NCBI GenBank assembly: GCA_964219355.1
Contig: CAXPOZ010000005.1
Span: 442,206 to 506,205, forward strand
DNA length: 64,000 bases
DNA from: Parvularcula sp964219355
GTDB taxonomy: Bacteria; Pseudomonadota; Alphaproteobacteria; Caulobacterales; Parvularculaceae
Direction of reading: 5' to 3'
Shown here: piece after piece, positions 27,666 to 36,676 of the stretch
How the letters are laid out: every line of letters starts with the position of its first letter
How positions within the stretch are numbered: position 1 is the first letter of the stretch
Made by a program: the position numbers and the translations under genes
The notes under the pieces: model-generated
The model's database searches: none
Seen by the model: the letters and a program-made list of their open reading frames with translations, nothing else
Told to the model about the DNA's origin: nothing

Positions 27666-28799
27666 TCAGCGATCTTCTAGCGGTGTGACATTCCGCTGTG
27701 GCACACCATTATAATGCGACAACGGACGGATCAGCTTGTTATTGGCAAGCTGCTCCATGACATGCGCTGTCCAGCCGGTAATCCGCGACATGACGAAAAT
27801 CGGCGTGAACATCGGAATGTCAAAGCCCATCAGGTAATAGGCAGGCCCGGCCGGGAAATCGAGATTGGGATAGATCCCCTTCTCCGACACCATGGTCTCA
27901 TCGAGAATGCTCGACATCTTCCAGTATTCCCGAGCCTCGGGCGTATCGATGACATCGACCATTTTCTCATAGGCATCGGTCATGGTCGGCACGCGGCTGT
28001 CACCGGAGCGGTAGACGCGGTGGCCAAAGCCCATGATCTTTTTCTTGGTCGCCAGTGCATCCAGCATCCAGTCGCGCGCGGCATCCGCCGAGCCGACTTC
28101 CTTCAGCATATGCATGACCGCCTCATTGGCCCCGCCATGAAGCGGACCTTTGAGCGAGCCGATAGCGCCGGTAACTGCCGAGTAGATATCTGACAGCGAC
28201 GATGCAATCGTCCGGGCCGTGAAGGTCGAGGCATTAAAGGAATGCTCCGCATAAAGCGTCATCGAGATGTCGAAACATTTGATGACTTCCGGTGCGGGCA
28301 CTTCGCCAAAGCACATATGGAAGAAATTCTCGGTGAAACCGAGATCATCCGTCGGCGCAATCGGCTCCTTGCCATTGCGCAGGCGATAGTCGGTCGCAAC
28401 GATCTGCGGGATTTGCGCGTAAAGGCGGATGGCTTTTTCCATCAGCCCTTCAGGCGAAGAATCTGCCGTCGACATATCTTCCTGACCGAGGAAGCTGACC
28501 AAGGTACGGAGCGTATCCATCGGATGTGCTTCCGTATTGAGAAGCCGCATGACCGCCAGTGCATCGTCCGAAAGACCGCGCTCGGACTTTTCCCGGGCAT
28601 TCAGTGCCGCCAGTTCATCCGCCTTGGGAAGCTCCCCATTCCAGATGAGAAAGGCGACTTCTTCGAACCGGCAATGTTTTGCCAGATCCTGCACCGCATA
28701 ACCGCGATAGGTCAGGGAGTTCGTCTCGGGCATTACCTTGGAGACGGCGGTATCATCCGCCAGCACCCCGGCCAGTCCATATTTGACTTCTTCGCTCAT
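27666..28799 (-). CDS. prpC: 2-methylcitrate synthase
   Basis: 377 residues from ATG 28799 (MSEEVKYGLAGVL); an extension to 28859 overlaps the thiolase gene. Citrate-synthase fold with LTYRGYAVQDLAKHC, FNASTFTARTIASSLSDIYS, GPLHGGANEAVMHML and FGHRVYRSGDSR. PrpC condenses propionyl-CoA with oxaloacetate. The KYGLAGV start and neighbours prpB and prpD distinguish it from housekeeping GltA. Last gene of the prp operon. Confidence 0.93.
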   Translation of the reverse strand: MSEEVKYGLAGVLADDTAVSKVMPETNSLTYRGYAVQDLAKHCRFEEVAFLIWNGELPKADELAALNAREKSERGLSDDALAVMRLLNTEAHPMDTLRTLVSFLGQEDMSTADSSPEGLMEKAIRLYAQIPQIVATDYRLRNGKEPIAPTDDLGFTENFFHMCFGEVPAPEVIKCFDISMTLYAEHSFNASTFTARTIASSLSDIYSAVTGAIGSLKGPLHGGANEAVMHMLKEVGSADAARDWMLDALATKKKIMGFGHRVYRSGDSRVPTMTDAYEKMVDVIDTPEAREYWKMSSILDETMVSEKGIYPNLDFPAGPAYYLMGFDIPMFTPIFVMSRITGWTAHVMEQLANNKLIRPLSHYNGVPQRNVTPLEDR

Positions 28800-28827
28800 C
28801 ACTTCCCTCCGTGTTCTGTTGTCATCA

Positions 28828-30030
28828 TCAAGCGTCCAGGTTTTCAAAAATGGCTGCAATGCCCTGCCCGCCGCCGATGCAGAGCGTGACGAGGCCGTAG
28901 CGCCCGCCCGTCCGTTTCAGCTCATAAAGGCATTTGGTGGTGACAATCGCGCCGGTAGCGCCCACCGGGTGGCCAAGCGCCACCGCGCCGCCATTGGGAT
29001 TCACTTTATCCGCTGGCAGATCAAGTTCCTTGGAGACAGCGCAAGCCTGCGCCGCAAAAGCTTCATTCGATTCGATCACGTCGAGGTCCGCAACCGACAG
29101 CCCTGTTCGTTCCAGCACCCGCCGGACAGCCGGGATAGGCCCTGTGCCCATGATGCTGGGATCAACCCCTGCCCGCGCATAGCCGACGAGACGCGCCATC
29201 GGTTTGACACCAAGCTCTTCGGCTTTCTCTGTCGAGGCAAGTACCAGCATGGCGGCCCCGTCATTGAGACCGGACGCATTACCGGCTGTCACCGTGCCGC
29301 CATCCTTTTTGAAAGCGGGGCGCAAGCCGGAAAGGCCCTCCATGCTGACATCCGCACGCGGATGTTCGTCGGTGTCGAAAAGGATCGTTCCCTTACGACT
29401 TTTCAGTTCAACGGGAACGATCTGTTCCTTGAAATAACCCTGCTCGATCGCATTGATCGCGCGGCGGTGGCTTTCTTCGGCGAACTCGTCCTGGGTCTCG
29501 CGGCTGATCGAGAACTGCTCAGCGACATTCTCTGCCGTCATACCCATATGGCCCGCACCGAATGGATCATGCAGCGCTGCCAACATGTCGTCTTCCATCG
29601 TCACCGGGCCCATCTTCTGACCGAAGCGCGGCGCCGCGGCGGAATAGGTCGTGCGGCTCATCGATTCAACGCCGCCCGCAACGGCGAGTTCGGCATCGCC
29701 GAGCTGGATCTGCTGGCTGGCCTGCACGATGGCTTCAAGCCCGGAACCGCAGAGCCGGTTGACCGTCACGGCCGTTGAGTCATGCGACATGCCGCCTTCA
29801 ATCGCGCACATGCGAGAGATGTAAGCATCTTTCGACTGGGTACGGAGGACATTGCCGACAACTGCCGTTTCGATGCCTTCTGCCGGCACACCCGCCCGAG
29901 AGATCGCCTCACGCACGCAAAGGCCACCAAGCTCTTCGAGCGGCACATCCTTCAGGGAGCCACCGAAACGCCCGACAGCGGTGCGAACCGCGCTCAGGAC
30001 AACAACGTCTTTGACAGCTTTTTCAGCCAT
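28828..30030 (-). CDS. Acetyl-CoA acetyltransferase / 3-ketoacyl-CoA thiolase
   Basis: 400 residues. Thiolase fold with the acyl-accepting Cys in TVNRLCGSGLEAIVQASQ, the motif GHPVGATGAIVTTKCLYEL with its histidine, and the C-terminal CIGGGQGIAAIFE containing the second catalytic Cys. It cleaves or forms 3-ketoacyl-CoA. Its place between prpB and prpC, with gaps of about 30 bp, suggests supply of propionyl-CoA from 3-ketovaleryl-CoA in odd-chain or side-chain oxidation (inference). Confidence 0.92.
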   Translation of the reverse strand: MAEKAVKDVVVLSAVRTAVGRFGGSLKDVPLEELGGLCVREAISRAGVPAEGIETAVVGNVLRTQSKDAYISRMCAIEGGMSHDSTAVTVNRLCGSGLEAIVQASQQIQLGDAELAVAGGVESMSRTTYSAAAPRFGQKMGPVTMEDDMLAALHDPFGAGHMGMTAENVAEQFSISRETQDEFAEESHRRAINAIEQGYFKEQIVPVELKSRKGTILFDTDEHPRADVSMEGLSGLRPAFKKDGGTVTAGNASGLNDGAAMLVLASTEKAEELGVKPMARLVGYARAGVDPSIMGTGPIPAVRRVLERTGLSVADLDVIESNEAFAAQACAVSKELDLPADKVNPNGGAVALGHPVGATGAIVTTKCLYELKRTGGRYGLVTLCIGGGQGIAAIFENLDA

Positions 30031-30060
30031 ATTCAGTTCCTTTCAAGGGTTGCCCTGGAT

Positions 30061-30972
30061 TTATTTGGTGGGTGTATCCCCCACTTCGAAATTGAAGATC
30101 GACTGGTCGAACTTTGAATAGTCTTCATACCGCAGATAATCATAAAGCGTCTTGCGGTGCTGCATCTTGTCCAAGATGCCATTTTGGTCACCATGCTCGA
30201 GAATGTGATCGAGCCCGCGCTCGACCTCTCCCATGGCCAGACGGAAAGTCGTCACCGGATAGATGACGATGTTGAAGCCGAGATCGGTAAGTTCCTGTTT
30301 CGTCAGTAGACGACTTTTACCGAATTCGGTCATATTTGCGAGGATCGGCACGTCAAGCGCAGCACGTACCGCCTCGAACTCCTTCTCATCCTTCATCGCT
30401 TCGGGGAAGATCATGTCCGCCCCCGCATCGACATAGGCTTTCATCCGGTCAATTGCCTTATCGAGCCCTTCGATAGCGCGAGCATCAGAGCGGGCAATAA
30501 CCGTAAAGTTTGGATCACGCTTTGCATCAGCTGCCGCGCGCACCCGCTGGATCATGATTTCTGTTTCGACGGTTTCTTTACCGTCGAGATGCCCGCATCG
30601 CTTGGGCATGACCTGATCTTCGATATGACAACCGGCCAGACCCTTTTCCTCCAGCATACGGACGGCCCGGGCTGCACTCATCGGCTCCCCGAAACCTGTA
30701 TCGATATCGATGAAGGCTGGCAGGTCGGTTGCGCGCGCGATTTGCTCACCGCGATCTGCAAATTCCGACAGGGTCGCAATGCCGATGTCAGGCAGGCAGA
30801 GGTCCGCGGTCAGCATCGCGCCGCCGATATAGACGCCGGGATAGCCCTTGCGTTCGATCATCTGCGCAACGAAAGGTGAGAACGCGCCGGGGAACTGATG
30901 CAGTCTGCCGTCATCGAGAAGATCGCGAAAGGCCTGGCGTTTTTCTGCGTGAGTTTTCTTTGTAAAGAGCAT
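30061..30972 (-). CDS. prpB: 2-methylisocitrate lyase
   Basis: 303 residues. PEP mutase/isocitrate-lyase superfamily with FPGAFSPFVAQMIERKGYPG, AFIDIDTGFGEP, HIEDQVMPKRCGHLDGK with the KRCGH catalytic segment, and VIARSDARA. Splits 2-methylisocitrate to pyruvate and succinate, the last step of the methylcitrate cycle. AAAGGA lies 8 nt before the ATG, just after the stop of the small membrane ORF. Confidence 0.95.
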   Translation of the reverse strand: MLFTKKTHAEKRQAFRDLLDDGRLHQFPGAFSPFVAQMIERKGYPGVYIGGAMLTADLCLPDIGIATLSEFADRGEQIARATDLPAFIDIDTGFGEPMSAARAVRMLEEKGLAGCHIEDQVMPKRCGHLDGKETVETEIMIQRVRAAADAKRDPNFTVIARSDARAIEGLDKAIDRMKAYVDAGADMIFPEAMKDEKEFEAVRAALDVPILANMTEFGKSRLLTKQELTDLGFNIVIYPVTTFRLAMGEVERGLDHILEHGDQNGILDKMQHRKTLYDYLRYEDYSKFDQSIFNFEVGDTPTK

Positions 30973-30984
30973 ACTTCTTATCCT

Positions 30985-31125
30985 TTAACCTGCATCCGGA
31001 TCGGCGTTCATTTGTCGCGCGTGCTGCCCTTCATTCTTTTCCGCCTTCATGCGGGAATAGATGAAAAGGCCGATCCCGATCTTCATGGCCACAACAAGGG
31101 CCACGACGATCAGGACAACGCCCAT
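30985..31125 (-). CDS. 46-residue membrane protein in the prp operon
   Basis: Translates as a small protein starting MGVVLIVVALVVAMKIGIGL, then FIYSRMKAEKNEGQHARQMN and ADPDAG. One membrane segment (about residues 2-23) is followed by a charged tail. The ATG lies 2 bp after the prpD stop and its own stop is 12 bp before prpB, both in the same direction. AGGG inside the end of prpD sits about 11 nt upstream. The tight fit between two operon genes argues that it is real. No family is recognised. Confidence 0.6.
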   Translation of the reverse strand: MGVVLIVVALVVAMKIGIGLFIYSRMKAEKNEGQHARQMNADPDAG

Positions 31126-31127
31126 TT

Positions 31128-32669
31128 TTAGAATATCCCTTTCAGGCCGTTCTCTTCGAGATAGCCGTCCGGGGCGACCGGGTTGAGGGTCAGCAGATCC
31201 AGATGCTCAAGCTCCGGCAGGCGCTGAACGAGGTCGAGGAAGCGATCGCTTTCCTCCTTGGCAAGTATGCCGTCCGTCAGGGTCAGGAACTTGCCGATGT
31301 ATTCATCCCGACCAAAGGGCCGCGCGCCGAAGGGGTGCGCATTTGCGATGCCAAGCTCATCCTCGATGACCGTGCCGTCCTCCATGGTGACAACAACGTG
31401 TGCGCCGAAGGCTTTTTCGTTCGGGTCATGCGAGTGATAGCGACGCGTCCATTCGGGATCTTCGGTCGTCGAAATTTTGTGCCACAGGCGGACCGTGTCC
31501 TCACGCTGGGCGCGCTCGGGTGCATAAGAGCGGACATGGTGCCATTCGCCATCCTGCAGCGCGACAGCGAAAATATACATGATCGAGTGATCAAGCGTTT
31601 CGCGCGAGGCTTTGGGATCCATTTTCTGTGGATCGCCAGCGCCCGTACCGATGACGTAATGCGTGTGGTGAGACGTGTGCAGAACGATCGACTTGACCGC
31701 ATCAAATCCGCCTTTGGCCTCAATATCGCGGCCCATGCGGAAGGCAAGGTCGATCAGCGCCTGTGACTGATACTCCGCTGAATGTTCTTTGGTGTAAGTC
31801 TCAAGGATCGCACGCTTGGCTTCACCCGGGGCGGGCAACGGCACGTGATAGGTCGGCTCATAAGGCGACTTGCCCTGATCACGGGCAGTCCGGCCATTGA
31901 GGATAAAGGAAAGGACTGAATCTTCGCCTTCATAAATCGGCGACGGCGCGCCTTCGCCCCGCATGCAGCGGTCAACGGCCTCAATGGCAGTCTTACCGGC
32001 ATAGGCGGGCGCAAAAGCCTTCCATGTACTGATTTCCCCTTTACGGGACTGACGCGTCGTGACCGTGCAGTGAAGACCCTGCTGGATCGACTGATAGATC
32101 ACTTCCCGATCGAGGCCGAGCAGCGTGCCGATGGCGGCGGACGCCGACGGGCCGATATGGGCGATGTGGTCGATCTTGTGCTCATGAAGGCAAATCGCTT
32201 TCACGAGGTTCACCTGAATCTCATAACCGGTGGCGATCCCGCGAATGACGTCGCGGCCATTCTTGCCCATCTGTTGGGCGACCGCGAGAACGGGCGGGAT
32301 GTTATCGCCCGGGTGGGAATAATCCGCAGCCAGAAAAGTATCGTGGAAATCAAGCTCACGCACGGCCGTGCCGTTCGCCCATGCGGCCCATTCAGCCGCC
32401 ACACCGAAATCGGCTGGCATCCCGAAAAGGGTTGCGCCACCATGACGGTGATGCGCTTTCGCCTGCGCCCGCGCTGTCTTGATCGGGCCGCGATTGAGGG
32501 AGGCAATGGCGACGGATGCATTGTCGATGATCCGGTTGATGATCATGTCCGTGGTCTCGGCGTCCACCTCGACCGAATCGGCAGCGACTTCAGCCATTTT
32601 CCAGGCGAGCTGGTCTTCACGCGGCAGCTGGTCCTTTGACGGATGGGCGCGGACATCGACAATTTGCAT
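31128..32669 (-). CDS. prpD: 2-methylcitrate dehydratase
   Basis: 513 residues, MmgE/PrpD family. Features include AKAHHRHGGATLFGMPADFG, DFHDTFLAADYSHPGDNIPP, HIGPSASAAIGTLLGLD, WKAFAPAYAGKTAIEAVDRC and MGRDIEAKGGFDAV. Dehydrates 2-methylcitrate toward 2-methylaconitate. First gene of the prpD-orf-prpB-thiolase-prpC operon. The ATG at 32669 is preceded by AAAAGGGATAATTC-type purine-rich leader. Confidence 0.94.
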   Translation of the reverse strand: MQIVDVRAHPSKDQLPREDQLAWKMAEVAADSVEVDAETTDMIINRIIDNASVAIASLNRGPIKTARAQAKAHHRHGGATLFGMPADFGVAAEWAAWANGTAVRELDFHDTFLAADYSHPGDNIPPVLAVAQQMGKNGRDVIRGIATGYEIQVNLVKAICLHEHKIDHIAHIGPSASAAIGTLLGLDREVIYQSIQQGLHCTVTTRQSRKGEISTWKAFAPAYAGKTAIEAVDRCMRGEGAPSPIYEGEDSVLSFILNGRTARDQGKSPYEPTYHVPLPAPGEAKRAILETYTKEHSAEYQSQALIDLAFRMGRDIEAKGGFDAVKSIVLHTSHHTHYVIGTGAGDPQKMDPKASRETLDHSIMYIFAVALQDGEWHHVRSYAPERAQREDTVRLWHKISTTEDPEWTRRYHSHDPNEKAFGAHVVVTMEDGTVIEDELGIANAHPFGARPFGRDEYIGKFLTLTDGILAKEESDRFLDLVQRLPELEHLDLLTLNPVAPDGYLEENGLKGIF

Positions 32670-32787
32670 GAATTATCCCTTTTCTGGCTGGCGGGAGGTG
32701 GCCGGAAACAAGTTCCAGCATGAGCCATCCCGTAGATCGTGATTTTCCGATGGTGGATCGGCCCTGGCGCATGTCTTGTCAATGCAA

Positions 32788-32801
32788 GGATAGCGCTAAC
32801 A
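32788..32801. promoter_or_regulatory. LacI-type operator upstream of the prp operon
   Basis: GGATAGC-GCTAACA, about 120 bp before the prpD start. Its GATAGCGCTAACA core is identical to the site before the GH3 fusion gene (21669-21681). No LacI-family regulator gene is in the window. Confidence 0.5.
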
Positions 32802-33404
32802 TGCCGCAGGCCAGTGATCGCTAGAGAGCCCGCTTGGGCAGTAAACCGCTTATGATTACTGGCTGAAAGGCCCTACAGTAGCTCGGAACCAAGCGGATTT
32901 GCAGGTGCGGTAAGGCGTCTGATTCTTTGCGAACATCACTGCTTATGACCAGATCGTTTTCGTCAGGCTTCACCCTCGAGTGAAAATGTACAGACGATGG
33001 CGCTCATCTGCCGACGCAAAGCCTAAGCAGCAGATCCAGACAGTTCTATAAGATGGTGTTGCCGGATTTATCATCATGACTGAGAAAATCACAGGAACGA
33101 CCCTTCGCATTTGACTCGGAGAGCAGTCTGAATCTAGCATTCTCTCTTTGCACTGACGTTCGGAGGCCCTGATCTGACGCGGATCGGCACGCGCTGACAG
33201 CCGCAGAGCAGCGGCAAGCGAATAATCATCGGCGCTGTGCACGATACAACGCAATAAACATTCAAACTGAGAGAAAAAGGCGGGCGCCATTTCATAGTAT
33301 GAAATGGCGCGAGTGACGTGCCACAATCCATAATTTTTATCCAATCTTTTCAGATACTTACGCGCCTGAAAATTGATTCTTGGTCCTCGTTTTGATCCGA
33401 TTTT

Positions 33405-33424
33405 GGTCCACAGTTTTGTGGACC
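33405..33424. repeat. Perfect hairpin at left edge of metal island
   Basis: GGTCCACA (33405-33412) and TGTGGACC (33417-33424) pair across a 4-nt loop. Could be a terminator stem or part of a recombination site. Confidence 0.5.
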
Positions 33425-33430
33425 GCTTGG

Positions 33431-33457
33431 GTTCGACGCTGGTTCATCGCGTCGAAC
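33431..33457. repeat. Second perfect hairpin at left edge of metal island
   Basis: GTTCGACGC (33431-33439) and GCGTCGAAC (33449-33457) pair across 9 nt, 6 bp after the previous hairpin. No T-run follows, so a plain intrinsic terminator is unlikely. Confidence 0.5.
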
Positions 33458-33508
33458 TCGTGATTAGCATATTTATGCGCAAAGGGTAACAAAATTGCAC
33501 ATTGCAAG

Positions 33509-33525
33509 AAACCCATACGAGGTAT
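33509..33525. promoter_or_regulatory. Degenerate CsoR-type operator before copL-copA operon
   Basis: AAACCC-ATACG-AGGTAT, one mismatch per half from the ATACCC/GGGTAT pattern found at the other sites. Three GGTAT units follow at 33521-33538, running into the start codon at 33537. Confidence 0.5.
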
Positions 33526-33536
33526 AAGGTATAGGT

Positions 33537-33920
33537 ATGAAAGCGCTCATAACTCTCATCGCAGCAATCCTGTTTGGAGCTATCCAAATGGCTTGTGCAT
33601 GCAACGTGGTTATGAACGAGGACAGTTCCGCCGCGCATCAGTTCCATGAGACCGAAACTCACAATTCTGATCAGCATCACGCACAAGATGGTCCTTGTGA
33701 TGGGTGTGAGCACTGCAATGACAAGCCAGTCTTTGCAGAAACCAAGACCCAAACGATCACATTCAAAATCGGTCAGCAGGTCGAACCATCGATCATTCTC
33801 GCAAGCGATAATGATTTCATTGACGGGGCTCCCTCTACCGGTCCTCCGGACAAACTGATTCGACGACGAAGTCCTCCATCACTTACACCGGTCGACCTTA
33901 AAGTTCGTCTCCTGAATTGA
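33537..33920 (+). CDS. Cys/His-rich exported protein, CopL-like position
   Basis: 127 residues with a signal peptide (MKALITLIAAILFGAIQMACA). The mature part is rich in metal ligands: CNVVMNEDSS, HQFHETETHNSDQHH and CDGCEHC. The C-terminal tail has GPPDKLIRRRSPPSLTP ending in VDLKVRLLN. Directly before copA-copB, the place taken by copL in copLAB operons, whose product binds copper and is needed for induction. Homology to CopL is not proven. A second protein at 44835 has the same layout and tail. It follows a CsoR-like site at once. Confidence 0.65.
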   Translation: MKALITLIAAILFGAIQMACACNVVMNEDSSAAHQFHETETHNSDQHHAQDGPCDGCEHCNDKPVFAETKTQTITFKIGQQVEPSIILASDNDFIDGAPSTGPPDKLIRRRSPPSLTPVDLKVRLLN

Positions 33921-33984
33921 GATCAGCTTCTCGCCGCCAACAGCGGCGCTACCGAAGCTGTTCACTCAATTCACGGAGATATTC

Positions 33985-35856
33985 ATGTTTACCCGCAGAC
34001 ATATGCTGCAGTCCGCGCTTGGAACCGGCGCTGTTCTTGGCGCGTCCGGACTGTTGCCCGCATGGGCAAGACCGGCCAGTGCCGGAAACACCGGACTTAC
34101 GGAACTGGCAGGCAGCCAGTTCGATCTTGATATCGGCAAATTCCCGGTTCGCATAAACGGCCGCACGACGGAGGCCACTGGCATTAACGGGACTGTTCCC
34201 GGCCCGCTTATCCGTTTTCGCGAAGGCGACGAAGTAACGCTTAACGTCACGAACCGCCTTGCTGCTGACACATCAATCCATTGGCACGGGTTGCTTGTAC
34301 CTTTCCATATGGACGGCGTGCCGGGCGTCAGTTTTCCCGGCATTCATCCGGGTGAGACGTTTCAGTACAAATTCGCCGTACCGCAAAACGGTACTTATTG
34401 GTATCACTCGCATTCTGGTCTCCAAGAACAAGTCGGTCATTACGGACCGCTGATCATCGACCCCGCAGGAACAGACCCTGTTCAATACGACCGTGAATAC
34501 GTGCTCGTTCTCGGCGACTGGACCTTTACTGATCCCCATCGGGTTTTCGCCAAGCTGAAGAAAAATGCCGAAAGCCTGAACTTTAACCGCCCGACTGTGA
34601 CGAACCCGACTGGTCTGACTGGCATGTGGGGACAAATGCGCATGAGCCCGCGCGATCTCGCCGATGTTACTGGCGAGACCTACACCTATGTCATCAACGG
34701 TCATTCTACCGCCGACAATTTCAACATGGTGTTTGAGCCAGGCGAAAAGGTCCGCTTACGCATCATCAATGCCGGCGCAATGACCCTCTTCAATGTGCGA
34801 CTGCCAGGGCTCCCAATGACGGTTGTTCAGGCCGATGGTCTCAATGTGCAGCCAGTCGAAACCGATGAGTTCCAGATCGGCGTCGCAGAAACATATGACG
34901 TGATCGTCCAGCCGGCCGAAGCACGCGCCTATGCGTTCGTCGCTGAATCGATCGACCGGTCGGGTCAGGCTGTCGCGACGCTGGGACCACGTCCGGGCAT
35001 GCGCGCAGAAGCGCCTGAGTTAAGACCGGTTCCGATCCTGACCATGAAAGACATGGGGATGGACCATGGAAACATGGGCGGCATGTCTGAAGCGGACGGC
35101 ATGAAGAGCGGCCATGAAGGACACGACATGGGGTCCGCCAACGTGAATATGCCCGGTGACGGCATGCCAGCCATGGATCATGGCGCGATGAAGCCTGATC
35201 CTCATGGGCCTGCTGATCAGCCTGCCCGGATCGAAGCCGACATCGAGCGTGGTCCGGGGGTCGTAAACGTCGCGGCAATGCCGATGAGCCGGCTTGATGA
35301 GCCGGGCATCGGCCTTGATGATGTCCCCCATCGCACGCTGACATACAGCCAGCTTCGCAGCCTCGATATGAATCCCGACCATCGTTCACCGGAACGGGAA
35401 ATCGTCGTGCATCTGACGTCCAACATGGAACGCTATATGTGGTCTTTTGACGGGGTGAAGTTTTCTGAAGTTACTGAGTCGATCAAATTCTATGAGGGTG
35501 AACGGGTACGGCTGACACTCATCAATGACACGATGATGCCGCATCCGATTCATCTGCACGGAATGTTCTTCGATCTGGTAATTCCCGGTCTGGACGCATC
35601 CGGGGGAAGCGGCATGCACATGCCGCGCAAACATACCGTCGTCGTGAAGCCGGCCGAAAAACTCTCTGTCGATATCGCGGCGGAACATGTCGGTGACTGG
35701 GCCTTCCACTGCCACCTGCTTTACCACATGCATGCCGGCATGATGCAGGTCGTCAGCGTACTGCCAACCGATGTCAGCGAACCAATGCCCGCGACCATGG
35801 AGATGGACCATGAAGGTATGGATCACGGCGACATGAAGCACGGGGAGGACATGTAA
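33985..35856 (+). CDS. copA: Multicopper oxidase CopA (copper resistance)
   Basis: 623 residues with a Tat signal (MFTRRHMLQSALGTGAVLGA), so exported folded to the periplasm. Copper sites: SIHWHGLLVPFH and TYWYHSHSGLQEQ in the first cupredoxin domain, HPIHLHGMFFD and WAFHCHLLYHMHAGMMQV in the last. A Met/His/Asp-rich insert (about residues 352-415, with MKDMGMDHGNMGGM) is typical of PcoA/CopA. It oxidises Cu(I) to the less toxic Cu(II) and binds excess copper. The final codons overlap the copB start by 1 bp. Confidence 0.95.
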   Translation: MFTRRHMLQSALGTGAVLGASGLLPAWARPASAGNTGLTELAGSQFDLDIGKFPVRINGRTTEATGINGTVPGPLIRFREGDEVTLNVTNRLAADTSIHWHGLLVPFHMDGVPGVSFPGIHPGETFQYKFAVPQNGTYWYHSHSGLQEQVGHYGPLIIDPAGTDPVQYDREYVLVLGDWTFTDPHRVFAKLKKNAESLNFNRPTVTNPTGLTGMWGQMRMSPRDLADVTGETYTYVINGHSTADNFNMVFEPGEKVRLRIINAGAMTLFNVRLPGLPMTVVQADGLNVQPVETDEFQIGVAETYDVIVQPAEARAYAFVAESIDRSGQAVATLGPRPGMRAEAPELRPVPILTMKDMGMDHGNMGGMSEADGMKSGHEGHDMGSANVNMPGDGMPAMDHGAMKPDPHGPADQPARIEADIERGPGVVNVAAMPMSRLDEPGIGLDDVPHRTLTYSQLRSLDMNPDHRSPEREIVVHLTSNMERYMWSFDGVKFSEVTESIKFYEGERVRLTLINDTMMPHPIHLHGMFFDLVIPGLDASGGSGMHMPRKHTVVVKPAEKLSVDIAAEHVGDWAFHCHLLYHMHAGMMQVVSVLPTDVSEPMPATMEMDHEGMDHGDMKHGEDM

Positions 35857-36665
35857 TGACGACCTCTTCTCTAAAAAGAATCGCTGGTTCGGGCCTCATA
35901 GCTCTGAGCCTTGCGGCAACACCATCTCTCGCTCAGGAAGCTCCCGACACCCCGCCCTGGAACCAGGCCGACGCCATTTATGGTGAAGAGGCGATGGCCA
36001 AGGCACGTGAAGACGTGTTGGCTGAAGGGGGGGATCAGAAGACGTTTTACGTTCTGTTCAATCAGCTTGAAGCCCAGACGGGCGGCGAGGAAGACAGCTT
36101 CTATTGGAACGGACAGGCGAACTGGGGCGGCGACGTCAACAAGCTCTGGATCAAAACGGAAGGCCGCGCCTCACTGGAAGGGGGCGGCGTTGATGACGCA
36201 GAAATCCAGGCGCTTTATTCTCGCGCAGTTGCGCCATTCTGGAATCTGCAAGGCGGCCTTCGTTATGATATCGAACCGGACGGACTCGCCCATGGCGTTG
36301 TCGCGCTGAACGGTCTTGCGCCGTACTGGTTTGAAGTCGATGCCTCAGCATTCGTCAGTGAGAAAGGCGACCTGACCGCCCGGATCGAAGCGGAGTACGA
36401 ACTGCTGTTGACACAGCGGCTGATCCTTCAGCCTCGTATTGAAGCAAATCTTGCGGCGCAGGATATCCCGGAGCGCGGAACCGGATCGGGCCTGAATTCC
36501 ATCGATGCCGGATTGCGGCTTCGCTATGAGATCAAGCGAGAGTTTGCGCCCTACATTGGCGTCGAGTGGCAAGGCGCTTTCGGCGGCACGAAAGACTTCA
36601 TCGAAGCTGCGGGCGGCGAAGCTGACGAGACTGTGTTCCTCGTTGGCCTTCGCACCTGGTATTGA
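35856..36665 (+). CDS. copB: Copper resistance protein B, outer membrane
   Basis: 269 residues: signal peptide (LIALSLAATPSLAQ), then the CopB domain with FNQLEAQTGGEEDSFYWNGQ, NKLWIKTEGRASLEGG, GLRYDIEPDGLAHGVVALNG and the C-terminal beta strands FAPYIGVEWQGAFGGT. Predicted outer-membrane beta barrel acting with CopA. The usual long Met/His-rich N-terminal region is missing; only a short spacer (ADAIYGEEAMAKAREDVLAE) follows the signal. Start overlaps the copA stop. Confidence 0.93.
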   Translation: MTTSSLKRIAGSGLIALSLAATPSLAQEAPDTPPWNQADAIYGEEAMAKAREDVLAEGGDQKTFYVLFNQLEAQTGGEEDSFYWNGQANWGGDVNKLWIKTEGRASLEGGGVDDAEIQALYSRAVAPFWNLQGGLRYDIEPDGLAHGVVALNGLAPYWFEVDASAFVSEKGDLTARIEAEYELLLTQRLILQPRIEANLAAQDIPERGTGSGLNSIDAGLRLRYEIKREFAPYIGVEWQGAFGGTKDFIEAAGGEADETVFLVGLRTWY

Positions 36666-36676
36666 TGGAGGTGAGC

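Larger units (their letters stand above)
32670..33536. other. 867-bp gene-poor junction between prp operon and metal island
   Basis: No convincing gene. It holds a LacI-type operator at 32788-32801, two adjacent perfect hairpins at 33405-33457, and the first CsoR-like site at 33509-33525. A 124-codon open frame on the minus strand (32970-33344) has no recognisable motif and is not called. This is the likely left border of the acquired element. Confidence 0.5.

Noticed and set aside
32970..33344. 124-codon minus-strand frame in the junction region
   Set aside because: No motif, no good ribosome site, scattered Cys and no operon context; probably chance.
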